Positions 10,918 through 19,065 of a DNA stretch of 64,000 nt are shown here, piece by piece. A program made the position numbers and the translations under genes. A model generated the notes under the pieces. The model ran no database searches, was not told where the DNA came from, and saw only the letters and a program-made list of their open reading frames with translations. Numbering within the stretch: the stretch's first letter is position 1; each line of letters begins with the position of its first letter. Source of the DNA: Clavibacter tessellarius (GTDB taxonomy: Bacteria > Actinomycetota > Actinomycetes > Actinomycetales > Microbacteriaceae); contig NZ_LQXA01000019.1 in the NCBI RefSeq assembly GCF_001618005.1, positions 62,001 to 126,000 on the forward strand. The letters run 5' to 3'.

Positions 10918-11805
10918 TCAGGACTTCTTCTGCACCGAGTGGCCGCCGAACTGGTTGCGCAGCGCCGCGACGGCCTTCATGGCCGGGGAGTCCTCCTGGC
11001 GGGAGGAGAAGCGCGCGAAGATCGACGCGCTGATCGCGGGCATCGGGACGGCGTTGTCGAGCGCCTCCTCGATGGTCCAGCGGCCCTCGCCCGAGTCCTG
11101 CACGAAGCCCTCGATGTCCTCGAAGCCCGGGTCCTCCTTGAGCGCCTTGACCAGGAGCTCGAGCAGCCAGGAGCGCACGACGGTGCCGCGCTGCCATGCC
11201 TCGAACGTGCCCGTGACGTCCTTGATGATGTCCTTGCGCGCCGCGAGGAGCTCGTACCCCTCGGCGAACGACTGCATCATCGCGTACTCGATGCCGTTGT
11301 GGACCATCTTCGCGTAGTGGCCCGCGCCGGAGTCGCCCACGTGGACGAAGCCCTCCTCGCGAGGGCCCTCGGGACGCAGCGCGTCGAAGACGGGCATCGC
11401 GCGCTGGACCTGCTCGGCCGGGCCTCCGACCATCAGGCCGTAGCCGTTCTCGAGACCCCACACGCCGCCGGAGACGCCGGCGTCGACGAAGTCGATGCCC
11501 TGCTCCTTGAGGAGGCCGGCGTGGGCGAAGTCGTCGGTGAACTTGGAGTTGCCGCCGTCGATGACCAGGTCGCCGGGCTCGAGGATCCGGGCGAGGTCGC
11601 CGACCACGTTCTGCGTGACCTTGCCGGCCGGCACCATGACCCAGACCAGGCGCGGAGCGGGAAGCGCGTCCGCGAGCTCCTGGAGCGTGGCCACGTCCGA
11701 GACGTCCGGGTTGGTGTCGTACCCGGTCACCTCGATGCCGTTCTTCTCGAGGCGCGCGCGCATGCGAGCGCCCATCTTGCCGAGTCCGACGAGTCCGATG
11801 TGCAT
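10918..11805 (-). CDS. gnd: 6-phosphogluconate dehydrogenase, decarboxylating (short form)
   Basis: The 295-residue enzyme oxidises 6-phosphogluconate to ribulose 5-phosphate and CO2 in the pentose phosphate pathway. It starts MHIGLVGLGKMGARM (Rossmann GxGxxG), contains DGGNSKFTDD, VDAGVSGGVWGLENGYGLMV and the catalytic HYAKMVHNGIEYAMMQ. Its length matches the short, often NAD-dependent Gnd/GndA class rather than the 470-residue form. An AAGGAG site precedes the ATG. Position between dnaN and recF is conserved in actinobacteria. Confidence 0.95.
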   Translation of the reverse strand: MHIGLVGLGKMGARMRARLEKNGIEVTGYDTNPDVSDVATLQELADALPAPRLVWVMVPAGKVTQNVVGDLARILEPGDLVIDGGNSKFTDDFAHAGLLKEQGIDFVDAGVSGGVWGLENGYGLMVGGPAEQVQRAMPVFDALRPEGPREEGFVHVGDSGAGHYAKMVHNGIEYAMMQSFAEGYELLAARKDIIKDVTGTFEAWQRGTVVRSWLLELLVKALKEDPGFEDIEGFVQDSGEGRWTIEEALDNAVPMPAISASIFARFSSRQEDSPAMKAVAALRNQFGGHSVQKKS

Positions 11806-11825
11806 GTTCTCTCCTTGGTCGCGGT

Positions 11826-12977
11826 CTAGCGCAGCAGCAGGTTGGGCTGCAGCAGGTACCGGTAGTTGTCTGCCCCAGCCTGGTCCTTGGACGACTGACT
11901 CGTGATCAGCACGGGACCGGGCTTGTTCGGGTTGTCCGTCTTCGTGAACGAGAGGCGGACGAACTCGGAGTGGACGGCGCCGAGGCCGTCCAGCAGGAAC
12001 TGCGGCTTGAGCGAGACCACGGTGTCCACGCCGGTGAGGAGGGCGTCGATGCTCTCCGATGCCTGCGCGTGCTCGGAGCCGATGGCCTCCAGGGTGAGGC
12101 CGTCGATGGTGAAGGTGAAGCGGAGCGCCGCCTCGCGCTCGAGGACGAGCTGGACGCGTCGCGTCGCCTCGATGAGGTCGGCGGTGTTGATGACGGCGTA
12201 GTTGTCGACCGTCTCGGGGAACAGGCGCTTGACCGGCGGGAAGTTGCCGCGGATCAGCAGCGACGTGACGGTCTTCCTGTCGGCGCTGAACGCGATGAGC
12301 TGGCGGTCGTCCGTGTCCGTGATGGCCACGGAGATGGTGCCGCTGTGGCCGAAGGTCTTGCCGATCTCCTGCAGCGTCCGGGCCGGGACGAGCGCGGTGC
12401 GGCTGGTGCCGTCCGTGGTCGAGTCGCCTCCGTCCCAGTCGATCTCGCGCACCGCCACGCGGTAGCGGTCGGTGGCGATGAGGCCGAGGCTCGTCTCCCC
12501 CACCTCGAGCTGCACGCCGGTGATCACCGGGGTCACGTCGTCGCGGGAGGCGGCGACGGCGACCTGGGACACGGCGGCCGCGAACTGCTCCGCCGGCAGG
12601 AGCCCCGACTGCTCGGAGATCTGCGGCAGCGTCGGGTACTCCTCGACGGGCATGCTCAGCAGCGTGAAGTGCGCGGATCCGCACGAGACGGTGATCTTCG
12701 ACTCGTCGGTGGTGAAGCGCACAGGGGCGTTCGGGAGGCGGTTCGCGATGTCGGCGAGCAGTCGGCCGGAGACGAGCACACGACCGGCTTCCTCGATGTC
12801 CGCCTGGATCTGCGTGCGCGCCGACACCTCGTAGTCGAACGACGACAGCGTCAGCCCGTCCTCGGTCGCCTCGATCAGCACACCGCTCAGGATCGGGAGG
12901 GTCGTGCGCTGCGGCAGGAGCTTGACGGCGAAGGACACCGCCTCGCTGAACACGTCCCTGTTGACTTGGAACTTCAC
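11826..12977 (-). CDS. dnaN: DNA polymerase III sliding clamp (beta subunit)
   Basis: At 383 residues, this is the ring-shaped processivity clamp made of three repeated domains. The start VKFQVNRDVFSEAVSFAVKL (GTG) with AGGGG upstream is the family start; an in-frame extension to 13085 runs into the origin and is not credible. LLPQRTTLPILSGVLIEA and the C-terminal YRYLLQPNLLLR are typical, although the usual C-terminal MPMRL is replaced by QPNLLLR. It is separated from dnaA by the putative oriC. Confidence 0.97.
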   Translation of the reverse strand: MKFQVNRDVFSEAVSFAVKLLPQRTTLPILSGVLIEATEDGLTLSSFDYEVSARTQIQADIEEAGRVLVSGRLLADIANRLPNAPVRFTTDESKITVSCGSAHFTLLSMPVEEYPTLPQISEQSGLLPAEQFAAAVSQVAVAASRDDVTPVITGVQLEVGETSLGLIATDRYRVAVREIDWDGGDSTTDGTSRTALVPARTLQEIGKTFGHSGTISVAITDTDDRQLIAFSADRKTVTSLLIRGNFPPVKRLFPETVDNYAVINTADLIEATRRVQLVLEREAALRFTFTIDGLTLEAIGSEHAQASESIDALLTGVDTVVSLKPQFLLDGLGAVHSEFVRLSFTKTDNPNKPGPVLITSQSSKDQAGADNYRYLLQPNLLLR

Positions 12978-13130
12978 GTTGTGGACCCCTCGATGAGCGG
13001 AAGATTTGTCGGTCAATGCTAGCCGTGCCGACGAGGGGGCCAGCGCCCCGAGGTCCATCCACACCCTGAGGTTCTTGGGCGACATCCAATGAAGGGTTTA
13101 AGGATCAATAGTCTTAACCGCTGTGGAATC

Positions 13131-13139
13131 TGTGGACAA
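13131..13139 (-). promoter_or_regulatory. DnaA box, one mismatch
   Basis: TGTGGACAA is the complement of TTGTCCACA, one base from the consensus TTATCCACA. It lies next to the AT-rich stretch. Confidence 0.6.
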
Positions 13140-13297
13140 CTCCCGGAGACCCCGCGGTTGAGAGGGAACTACACGTCTGGAAGTTGTGGGACGGGTGTGG
13201 AGCCGCCTGGGGACTCGGCGGATCGTCGCCGCGACGCGATCGCCGGTTCCACAGGCCGGTCGGTCGAACCCACATCGCGGACGGCGGTTCTCCACAG

Positions 13298-13306
13298 TTA
13301 TCCACA
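13298..13306 (+). promoter_or_regulatory. DnaA box, perfect consensus
   Basis: An exact TTATCCACA, one base after another close match (TTCTCCACA, 13288-13296), so the two form a tandem pair. Confidence 0.8.
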
Positions 13307-13468
13307 CCCTGTACACACTGTGGGGAACGGCTCTTCGACCGCATCGGGAGGTCGGGAACACGTCGATCGGTCCGAGGAAGGCGTCCCTGCTTCCCTCGAC
13401 GGAGCTCGTTCACGCCGTCGGGAGACGGACGAAGGCGCTGGACAGTCCGCTGAAGAGCGCGCGAAGAA

Positions 13469-13494
13469 GGGGCCGGACCTCACGGTCCGACCCC
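13469..13494 (-). terminator. Hairpin terminator after dnaA
   Basis: An 11-bp stem with one G-U pair (13469-13479 with 13484-13494) lies about 50 nt past the dnaA stop and would isolate dnaA transcription from oriC. Confidence 0.6.
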
Positions 13495-13545
13495 TCGTAC
13501 GCGCTCGTCAAGCCGCCACCTCGACGCGGAGGCGGCGGCACGGCG

Positions 13546-14979
13546 TCACATCTTGCCGTAGCGGTGGTTCTGCTTGATGCGGCTCGTCAGCTCGGTGACC
13601 TGGTTGTAGATGGACCGCCGCTCCTTCATGAGCTCGGTGATCTTCTTGTTCGCGTACATGACCGTGGTGTGGTCGCGGTTGCCGAACAGCTGGCCGATCT
13701 TGGGCAGCGACAGGTTCGTGAGCTCGCGACACAGGTACATGGCGATCTGGCGGGCGGTGGCCACGGCCTGCGAGCGGGACGATCCGTACAGGTCGTCGAC
13801 CGTGAGCTTGAAGTAGGCCGCGGTGTGGTTGATGATGTCGACCGGCGCGATGACGTTGTCCTCGTCCAGCGTGATCAGGTCCTTGAGCACCGTCTGCACC
13901 AGCGACAGGTCGACGGGCGTCTTGTTGAGGCTCGCGAACGCCGTGACCCGGATGAGCGTCCCCTCGAGCTCCCGGATGTTCGAGGTGACCTTGGTGGCCA
14001 TGTACTCGAGGATGTCGTCCGGGACCTGCAGCTTCTCGCTCTGCGCCTTCTTGCGGAGGATGGCGATGCGGGTCTCCAGGTCCGGCGCCTGCACGTCGGT
14101 GATCAGGCCCCACTCGAACCGCGACCGCATCCGGTCCTCGAAGCCGGTCAGGTGCTTCGGCGGCAGGTCGCTGGTGATGACCACCTGCTTGTTGTGGTCG
14201 TGCAGCGTGTTGAAGGTGTGGAAGAAGGCCTCCTGAGTGGAGTCCTTGCCCTGGAGGAACTGGATGTCGTCGATCAGCAGGATGTCGTTGTCGCGGTAGC
14301 GCGACTGGAACAGCGACGAGCGGTTGTTGGCGATCGAGTTGATGAAGTCGTTGGTGAACTCCTCGGAGCTGACGTACCGCACGCGGATGCCCGGGTAGAG
14401 GCTGATGGCGTAGTGGCCGATGGCGTGGAGGAGGTGCGTCTTGCCGAGACCCGAGTCGCCGTAGATGAAGAGCGGGTTGTACGCCTTGGCCGGGGCCTCG
14501 GCGACAGCGACCGCGGCGGCGTGGGCGAACCGGTTGGATCCGCCGATGACGAACGTGTCGAAGCCGTACTTCGGGTTGAGCCGCGAGTCGCCTCGAGAGG
14601 GAGAGGCGGGCAGACCCGGGTTGTCCGCCGGCGCCGTGATGGTGGGCGTCTCGATGTACGGCTGCTCCGTGGCCGGTTCGGGATGCTGGGCGAAGGCGTC
14701 CTGCGCGATCTCCGGGTTGACCACGATCGCGAAGTTGCTCACTCCAGCCGTCTCGTCGAGCGAGCCGATGGCGTTGAGGAGGGGGACGCGGATGCGCTGC
14801 TCGAGCATCCCGCGGGTGAGGTCGTTGGGCACCTCGAGGTAGAGGGTGCCGGTCATCACGCCCTTGGGCTCGACCAGGCTGATGAAGCCGTGCAGCTGCG
14901 GGGTGATGCGGTCGTCCGCGGTGAGCGCGGCCAGCACGTTCTGCCAGATCGCGTGCGTCGGGTCGGAGCGGTCGGACAT
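13546..14979 (-). CDS. dnaA: Chromosomal replication initiator protein DnaA
   Basis: The 477-residue initiator binds DnaA boxes and opens oriC. Domain I (1-85) starts MSDRSDPTHAIWQNVLAALT. A variable linker (about 95-130) precedes the AAA+ domain, with NPKYGFDTFVIGGSNRFAHA, Walker A GDSGLGKTH (174-182) and Walker B LLIDDIQF (234-241). The C-terminal DNA-binding motif GNRDHTTVMYA and the end RIKQNHRYGKM are present. The start at 14979 has a GGGGAA site; an in-frame extension to 15123 shows no conserved sequence. Confidence 0.98.
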   Translation of the reverse strand: MSDRSDPTHAIWQNVLAALTADDRITPQLHGFISLVEPKGVMTGTLYLEVPNDLTRGMLEQRIRVPLLNAIGSLDETAGVSNFAIVVNPEIAQDAFAQHPEPATEQPYIETPTITAPADNPGLPASPSRGDSRLNPKYGFDTFVIGGSNRFAHAAAVAVAEAPAKAYNPLFIYGDSGLGKTHLLHAIGHYAISLYPGIRVRYVSSEEFTNDFINSIANNRSSLFQSRYRDNDILLIDDIQFLQGKDSTQEAFFHTFNTLHDHNKQVVITSDLPPKHLTGFEDRMRSRFEWGLITDVQAPDLETRIAILRKKAQSEKLQVPDDILEYMATKVTSNIRELEGTLIRVTAFASLNKTPVDLSLVQTVLKDLITLDEDNVIAPVDIINHTAAYFKLTVDDLYGSSRSQAVATARQIAMYLCRELTNLSLPKIGQLFGNRDHTTVMYANKKITELMKERRSIYNQVTELTSRIKQNHRYGKM

Positions 14980-15455
14980 GTTTCCCCATCTGCCGTCACG
15001 GTGCTCGGATCCGACGGCTCGCGCCGGGCGTGCACGCGATGCTGCGGCCTGCTGTCGACGCTGGACGAGCGTCGCGTCGTGAGTGCGGCGTCCGTCCCCG
15101 GAGACTCCGAGGGTGCGGACCATCCGGGACCGCGACCGCGGACAGCATAGTTACTCACAGGGTTATCCACCCTGTGTGCGAACGGGCCGTCTGCACCGCG
15201 CGAGCGACCCCGACGCGTCGCGGCCACGCCACACGCTAGCCACTGCCGGGGACCAGGACAAATTGACCCTATCGACGGCGGCATGTCAATACCGGCCATC
15301 GGGCTCGTCGTGTGGATAATCGCGCTTCCGCTCCCGGGTTTGACCGGAGGCCCCTCGACCCGTAGATTTAGGCAGTTGACCCAGCCTGTCGAGGCTGCCC
15401 CATCTTCCCAGCCGCACTCGTCGGCCCCGTGGACCAACCTGAGTGGAGACTCACC
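14980..15455. promoter_or_regulatory. dnaA-rpmH divergent regulatory region with DnaA boxes
   Basis: This 476-nt gene-free gap between divergent dnaA and rpmH must hold both promoters. It contains TTATCCACC (15163-15171) and a perfect TGTGGATAA (15311-15319), consistent with DnaA autoregulation or a second part of the origin. TTGACC at 15263-15268 is a possible -35 for rpmH. No small gene is seen. Confidence 0.6.
15311..15319 (-). promoter_or_regulatory. DnaA box, perfect consensus
   Basis: TGTGGATAA, the exact complement of TTATCCACA, lies between dnaA and rpmH. Confidence 0.7.
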
Positions 15456-15593
15456 GTGAGCAAGCGCACCTTCCAGCCGAACAACCGCAAGAAGGCCAAG
15501 AAGCACGGCTTCCGCCTCCGCATGCGCACCCGTGCCGGCCGTGCCATCCTCGCCGCCCGTCGTGGCAAGGGACGCACCGAGCTCTCCGCGTAG
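15456..15593 (+). CDS. rpmH: 50S ribosomal protein L34 (bL34)
   Basis: This 45-residue basic protein starts from [23 protein letters not shown], then [18 protein letters not shown]. It is the smallest large-subunit protein and binds 23S rRNA near the exit tunnel. Length and sequence are typical. It begins the conserved rpmH-rnpA-yidD-yidC-jag cluster and is divergent from dnaA. Confidence 0.97.
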   Translation: MSKRTFQPNNRKKAKKHGFRLRMRTRAGRAILAARRGKGRTELSA

Positions 15594-15596
15594 CGC

Positions 15597-15938
15597 GTGC
15601 TCGCTCGGCGGAACCGCGTGACGAGCGGTGCGGATTACCGCACCATCGTGCGCCGGGGACGCCGGGCATCCAGCGGGACCGCGGTCGTCTACGCGACCAC
15701 CGGGTCCGCGGATGCGCCGACCCGCTTCGGGTTCATCGTGTCCAAGAAGGTCGGCAACGCCGTCACCCGCAACACCGTCCGTCGGCGGCTCAAGGCGGTC
15801 ACCGCGGGGCTGCTGACGGAGGTCCCCTCAGGATCGTCCGTCGTCATCCGCGTCCTGCCAGGCATGGAGCAGACGGCGTGGGATACCCTGCAGGAGGAGA
15901 TCGCGTCAGCCGTGATGCGGGCCGTGAGGACGAGATGA
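15597..15938 (+). CDS. rnpA: Ribonuclease P protein component
   Basis: The 113-residue protein cofactor of RNase P helps the RNA subunit cut 5' leaders from tRNA precursors. From GTG it reads MLARRNRVTSGADYRTIVRR, with the family core RFGFIVSKKVGNAVTRNTVRRRLK (RNR motif of the RNA-binding face). It starts 3 nt after rpmH, and its stop overlaps the yidD start. Confidence 0.96.
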   Translation: MLARRNRVTSGADYRTIVRRGRRASSGTAVVYATTGSADAPTRFGFIVSKKVGNAVTRNTVRRRLKAVTAGLLTEVPSGSSVVIRVLPGMEQTAWDTLQEEIASAVMRAVRTR

Positions 15939-16246
15939 TGAGGGCACTGACCTCCATCGTCCTAGCGCCTCGGAACGTGGCGATCGCGTTCCTCACCATC
16001 TACCGACGCGTCGTCTCCCCTCTGTACGGAGACGTCTGTCGCTACTACCCCTCCTGCTCTGCCTACGGGCTCGAGGCGGTCCAGGAGCACGGGCTCGTCC
16101 GCGGCGGCGCTCTCGCGGCGTGGCGCGTGTGCCGGTGCCACCCGTGGGCGGAGGGCGGCATCGACGACGTCCCCGTCCGGCGGGATCAGCACTACCGACG
16201 CACGCTGCTCGGATTCGTCGTCGCACCCAGCCACGGAAAGGGCTAA
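15935..16246 (+). CDS. yidD: Membrane protein insertion efficiency factor YidD
   Basis: The 103-residue YidD/DUF37 protein has an amphipathic N-terminal helix (AIAFLTIYRRVVSPLYG) and the three-Cys motif CRYYPSCSAYGLEAVQEHG, then CRCHPWAEGGIDDVP. It is thought to associate with the inner membrane and help YidC insert proteins. It overlaps rnpA by 4 nt (ATGA) and sits 9 nt before yidC. Confidence 0.95.
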   Translation: MMRALTSIVLAPRNVAIAFLTIYRRVVSPLYGDVCRYYPSCSAYGLEAVQEHGLVRGGALAAWRVCRCHPWAEGGIDDVPVRRDQHYRRTLLGFVVAPSHGKG

Positions 16247-16255
16247 CGACCACTC

Positions 16256-17218
16256 ATGGACTTCCTCGGAACGATCCTGTGGCCGATCAAGTGGGTCATC
16301 GAACTCATCCTGGTCGGCTTCCACACCCTCTGGACGAGCCTCGGGCTCGACCCGGACAACGGTGCGACCTGGGTGCTGTCCATCGTGGGCCTCGTGCTCG
16401 TGGTGCGCGCCGCGCTCATCCCGATCTTCGTGCGCCAGATCAAGAACCAGCGGCGCATGATGGAGGTCGCGCCGCAGCTGAAGAAGATCCAGGACAAGTA
16501 CAAGGGCAAGCGCGACCAGTTCTCCCGCGAGGCGATGTCCCGCGAGACCATGGCGCTCTACAAGGACACTGGCACCAACCCGCTCAGCAGCTGCCTGCCG
16601 CTGCTGCTCCAGATGCCGATCTTCTTCTCGCTCTACTCCGTGCTGCACCGCGCCGCCGTCGAGGAGCTCCCCGGCATCGGCCTGCTCAACGCGCAGCTCT
16701 CCCGGTCGTTCGGCGAGTCGTCGTTCCTCGGCGCTCCCCTGCAGTCCGCCATCTCCACGTCCCAGGGCAGCATCCCCGTCATCGTCATCGCGACGACCAT
16801 GGTCGTCCTGATGAGCGCCTCGCAGTTCATCACGCAGCTCCAGATCATGGCCAAGAACATGTCCGAGGAGACCAAGGCCAGCCCGATGTTCAAGCAGCAG
16901 CGCATCCTGCTGTACATCCTCCCGCTGGTCTTCGCCGTGTCCGGCATCGCCTTCCCGCTCGGCGTGATGTTCTACTGGCTCGTCTCGAACTTCTGGACCA
17001 TGGGGCAGCAGTTCTTGGTCATCCGCAACATGCCGACACCCGGCAGTGAGGCTGCCCGCGCTCGCGAGGCGCGACTGGCTCGGAAGGGCAAGCTCGTGGC
17101 TCCCGAGGCCTCCGCGGACGCCGGCACGGTTGTGGTGGAGGAGCGCAAGCCCGTCCAGCGGCAGCAGCCCGTCGGCAAGAACCGCGCCAAGAAGCAGGCG
17201 GGATCCAAGAACCGATGA
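16256..17218 (+). CDS. yidC: Membrane protein insertase YidC
   Basis: This 320-residue Oxa1/YidC/Alb3 insertase is the short Gram-positive form without the large periplasmic domain. Five hydrophobic segments are visible, beginning WPIKWVIELILVGFHTLW. The conserved cytoplasmic hairpin reads RQIKNQRRMMEVAPQLKKIQ, and LPLLLQMPIFFSLYSVL is the core motif. The basic C-terminal tail (KNRAKKQAGSKNR) fits ribosome contact. The stop overlaps the next gene's ATG. Confidence 0.97.
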   Translation: MDFLGTILWPIKWVIELILVGFHTLWTSLGLDPDNGATWVLSIVGLVLVVRAALIPIFVRQIKNQRRMMEVAPQLKKIQDKYKGKRDQFSREAMSRETMALYKDTGTNPLSSCLPLLLQMPIFFSLYSVLHRAAVEELPGIGLLNAQLSRSFGESSFLGAPLQSAISTSQGSIPVIVIATTMVVLMSASQFITQLQIMAKNMSEETKASPMFKQQRILLYILPLVFAVSGIAFPLGVMFYWLVSNFWTMGQQFLVIRNMPTPGSEAARAREARLARKGKLVAPEASADAGTVVVEERKPVQRQQPVGKNRAKKQAGSKNR

Positions 17219-17769
17219 GCGAGCCGATCCCTGCCTCCCCCGCGGACCTCGTGGCCGTGACCCCGGCGTCCGAGACGGCCGATGAGCCTCGTGCGGACGC
17301 GGACGGCATGCCGGCGAGCGCTGGCGACGAGGGGGACATCGCCGCGGACTACATCGAGGAGCTCCTCGACATCTGCGACCTCGACGGCGACATCGACATC
17401 GACCAGCGCGGCGGTCGCGCGTACGTCTCCGTCGACGCCGCGGACTCGCAGGACCTGCGTCTGCTGTCCGATCCGGAGACCGTGACGGCCCTGCAGGAGC
17501 TCACACGGCTTGCCGTGCAGAACAAGACCGGCGCGTTCTCGCGCCTGATCCTGGATGTCGGGGGATCGCGGGATGCGCGACAGGCGGAGCTGGGTCGGCT
17601 CGTGGATCGTGCCATCGAGCGCATCTCGGCGGGATCCTCTTCGGCTGCGCTTCCTCCCATGTCCTCCTACGAGCGCAAGCTGGTCCACGACATCGTGGCG
17701 GAGCGTGGGTACACCTCCGAGTCCGAAGGTGAAGGCCGCGATCGCCACACGGTGATCACCAAGGCGTGA
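17215..17769 (+). CDS. Jag/KhpB-like RNA-binding protein (KH and R3H domains)
   Basis: The 184-residue protein has an acidic N-terminus, a KH-type fold (about 60-120, with DIDIDQRGGRAYVSVDAADS and VTALQELTRLAVQNKTG) and an R3H domain near the C-terminus (PPMSSYERKLVHDIVAERG). It lacks the Jag-N domain of Firmicutes Jag/KhpB, as is usual in actinobacteria. It probably binds RNA; its fixed place after yidC suggests a link to membrane protein biogenesis or envelope control. A hairpin terminator follows. Confidence 0.92.
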   Translation: MSEPIPASPADLVAVTPASETADEPRADADGMPASAGDEGDIAADYIEELLDICDLDGDIDIDQRGGRAYVSVDAADSQDLRLLSDPETVTALQELTRLAVQNKTGAFSRLILDVGGSRDARQAELGRLVDRAIERISAGSSSAALPPMSSYERKLVHDIVAERGYTSESEGEGRDRHTVITKA

Positions 17770-17789
17770 TCGTCATCGCCGCTGCCGGA

Positions 17790-17820
17790 GAGGGGCAGGA
17801 TCCACGGGATCCTGCCCCTC
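17790..17820 (+). terminator. Hairpin terminator of the rpmH-jag operon
   Basis: A perfect 14-bp stem (17790-17803 with 17807-17820) with a 3-nt loop lies about 20 nt after the jag stop. Confidence 0.75.
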
Positions 17821-17917
17821 TTGCGCGCTCCGGGTCTGCGTGCTGACACGCACGTGTCACCAAAAGGTCGCGAATGTGTGGCAGCAGGTACCCCGCAGCG
17901 CGAGCCGCGGAATCGCG

Positions 17918-17933
17918 TGTTTCACGTGAAACG
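17918..17933. promoter_or_regulatory. parS centromere site 1
   Basis: TGTTTCACGTGAAACG matches the bacterial parS consensus TGTTTCACGTGAAACA at 15 of 16 positions. ParB nucleates here and loads as a CTP-dependent clamp. Confidence 0.92.
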
Positions 17934-18146
17934 TTCCGTAGAGGACCGCATCGTGACCAGCTCCGTCGCACTCTACGAGTCGGTGTGACCCTGACCCGTA
18001 GGTAGTGCACCAATCCACCGCCAACGGTGGGCATCCTTCGCAGGCTCAGCCTGAGGCATCCACCAGCACCGCGACTGCCCAGCGTGGTCGCCACGTGTGT
18101 TGCTTGTCGCCGAACTCGGCGGCTGTAGTCACCCACAGTGGGCCGA

Positions 18147-18162
18147 CGTTTCACGTGAAACA
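18147..18162. promoter_or_regulatory. parS centromere site 2
   Basis: CGTTTCACGTGAAACA has the complete 14-bp palindrome core and differs from consensus only at position 1. Confidence 0.92.
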
Positions 18163-18305
18163 CCGATACACGTGCTCCGCGCTGATGCGCCAGACCCATC
18201 AGCTAAACTCGACGCACGACGACGAGTGCCGCTGAGTTCGTGTTTCCAGCAACAATCGGAGCGTCGATGCCGTGAATCACATGAAGGACGAGAATCGAGG
18301 TCAGG

Positions 18306-18941
18306 ATGAATGACGCACTGACCATAGAGGCGGAGCCCGCCGCCGCGGCTCAGCTCTTCGGCGACCAGATAGGTACCGCCCGTCTCTTCGCCGACGACCT
18401 GGGGAAACGGGGCGAGGAGCTCGGGCTCATCGGTCCGCTGGAACCGGCTCGCTTGTGGAGTCGCCACATCCTCAATTCGGTACTGGTGGCACCCCTGCTG
18501 CGACCGGGGCTCGTCGGGGACGTCGGCACTGGCGCTGGGCTTCCTGGTCTGGTGTTGGCCATCGCTCGTCCCGACGTCGACTTCGTCCTGATCGAGCCCA
18601 TGGAGCGCCGTGTGGCGTGGCTCGAAGAACAGGTCGGTCTCCTCGGACTGACCAACGTGCGCGTGCACCGTGCCCGCGCGGAAGAGGTGGCGACGAAGTA
18701 CGTCCTCGATCAGGTGACCGCTCGGGCGGTGAGCGCCTTCGCCAAGCTGATTCCGCTGACTGTGCCGATGGTCCGAACCGGCGGCGAATTGGTCTTGATG
18801 AAGGGCACCAATGCCGAGCGGGAAGTGGAGGCGGCGAGCAAGGCGATCCGGAAGTACCATCTCGAGGACGTGGAGGTCATCACACTGGGCGAAGGTGTGG
18901 TGACGGAGACGACCCGCGTCATCCGCGCCCGCGTGGAGTGA
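18306..18941 (+). CDS. rsmG: 16S rRNA (guanine-N7)-methyltransferase RsmG
   Basis: This 211-residue SAM-dependent methyltransferase (GidB) modifies a guanine in the 530 loop of 16S rRNA. Motif I reads GDVGTGAGLPGLVLAIARPD. LWSRHILNSVLVAPLL and the VTARAVSAFAKLIPL segment are family-typical. In many bacteria its loss gives low-level streptomycin resistance. It heads the rsmG-parA-parB group and has parS sites on both sides. Confidence 0.96.
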   Translation: MNDALTIEAEPAAAAQLFGDQIGTARLFADDLGKRGEELGLIGPLEPARLWSRHILNSVLVAPLLRPGLVGDVGTGAGLPGLVLAIARPDVDFVLIEPMERRVAWLEEQVGLLGLTNVRVHRARAEEVATKYVLDQVTARAVSAFAKLIPLTVPMVRTGGELVLMKGTNAEREVEAASKAIRKYHLEDVEVITLGEGVVTETTRVIRARVE

Positions 18942-18993
18942 CTTTCCCGGTCTTTTATGCTGACCAGCGCGAGATTCACCGTTGCGCGGCAGA

Positions 18994-19009
18994 TGTTTCA
19001 CGTGAAACG
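18994..19009. promoter_or_regulatory. parS centromere site 3
   Basis: TGTTTCACGTGAAACG, identical to site 1, lies 57 nt before the parA start. All three sites are within 1.1 kb. Confidence 0.92.
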
Positions 19010-19065
19010 CACCACGCTCTGACGCACATGTCACCGCTCATCCACCACCGATGCGAAGGATCCCC

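Larger units (their letters stand above)
12978..13545. other. oriC: Putative replication origin (oriC), dnaA-dnaN intergenic region
   Basis: This 568-nt non-coding gap between dnaA and dnaN holds a DnaA-box cluster: CCATCCACA (13055-13063), TGTGGACAA (13131-13139), TTCTCCACA (13288-13296) and a perfect TTATCCACA (13298-13306), plus weaker copies. An AT-rich stretch at 13084-13117 (23 of 34 bases A/T in a very GC-rich genome) is the best candidate for the unwinding element. Position and content match actinobacterial origins; the exact borders are not determined. Confidence 0.85.
17821..18305. other. Intergenic region carrying two parS sites
   Basis: No gene is seen. Two parS sites lie here, and the stretch TAAACT at 18202-18207 could be the -10 of the rsmG-parA-parB transcript. 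Confidence 0.6.

Noticed and set aside
10918-13089. A 723-codon extension of gnd through dnaN
   Set aside because: The extension is the shadow frame of dnaN. The true start MHIGLVGLG has an AAGGAG site.
17821-18305. Small genes in the parS intergenic region
   Set aside because: Open frames here are under 80 codons, lack ribosome sites, and lack the strong GC third-position bias of real genes.
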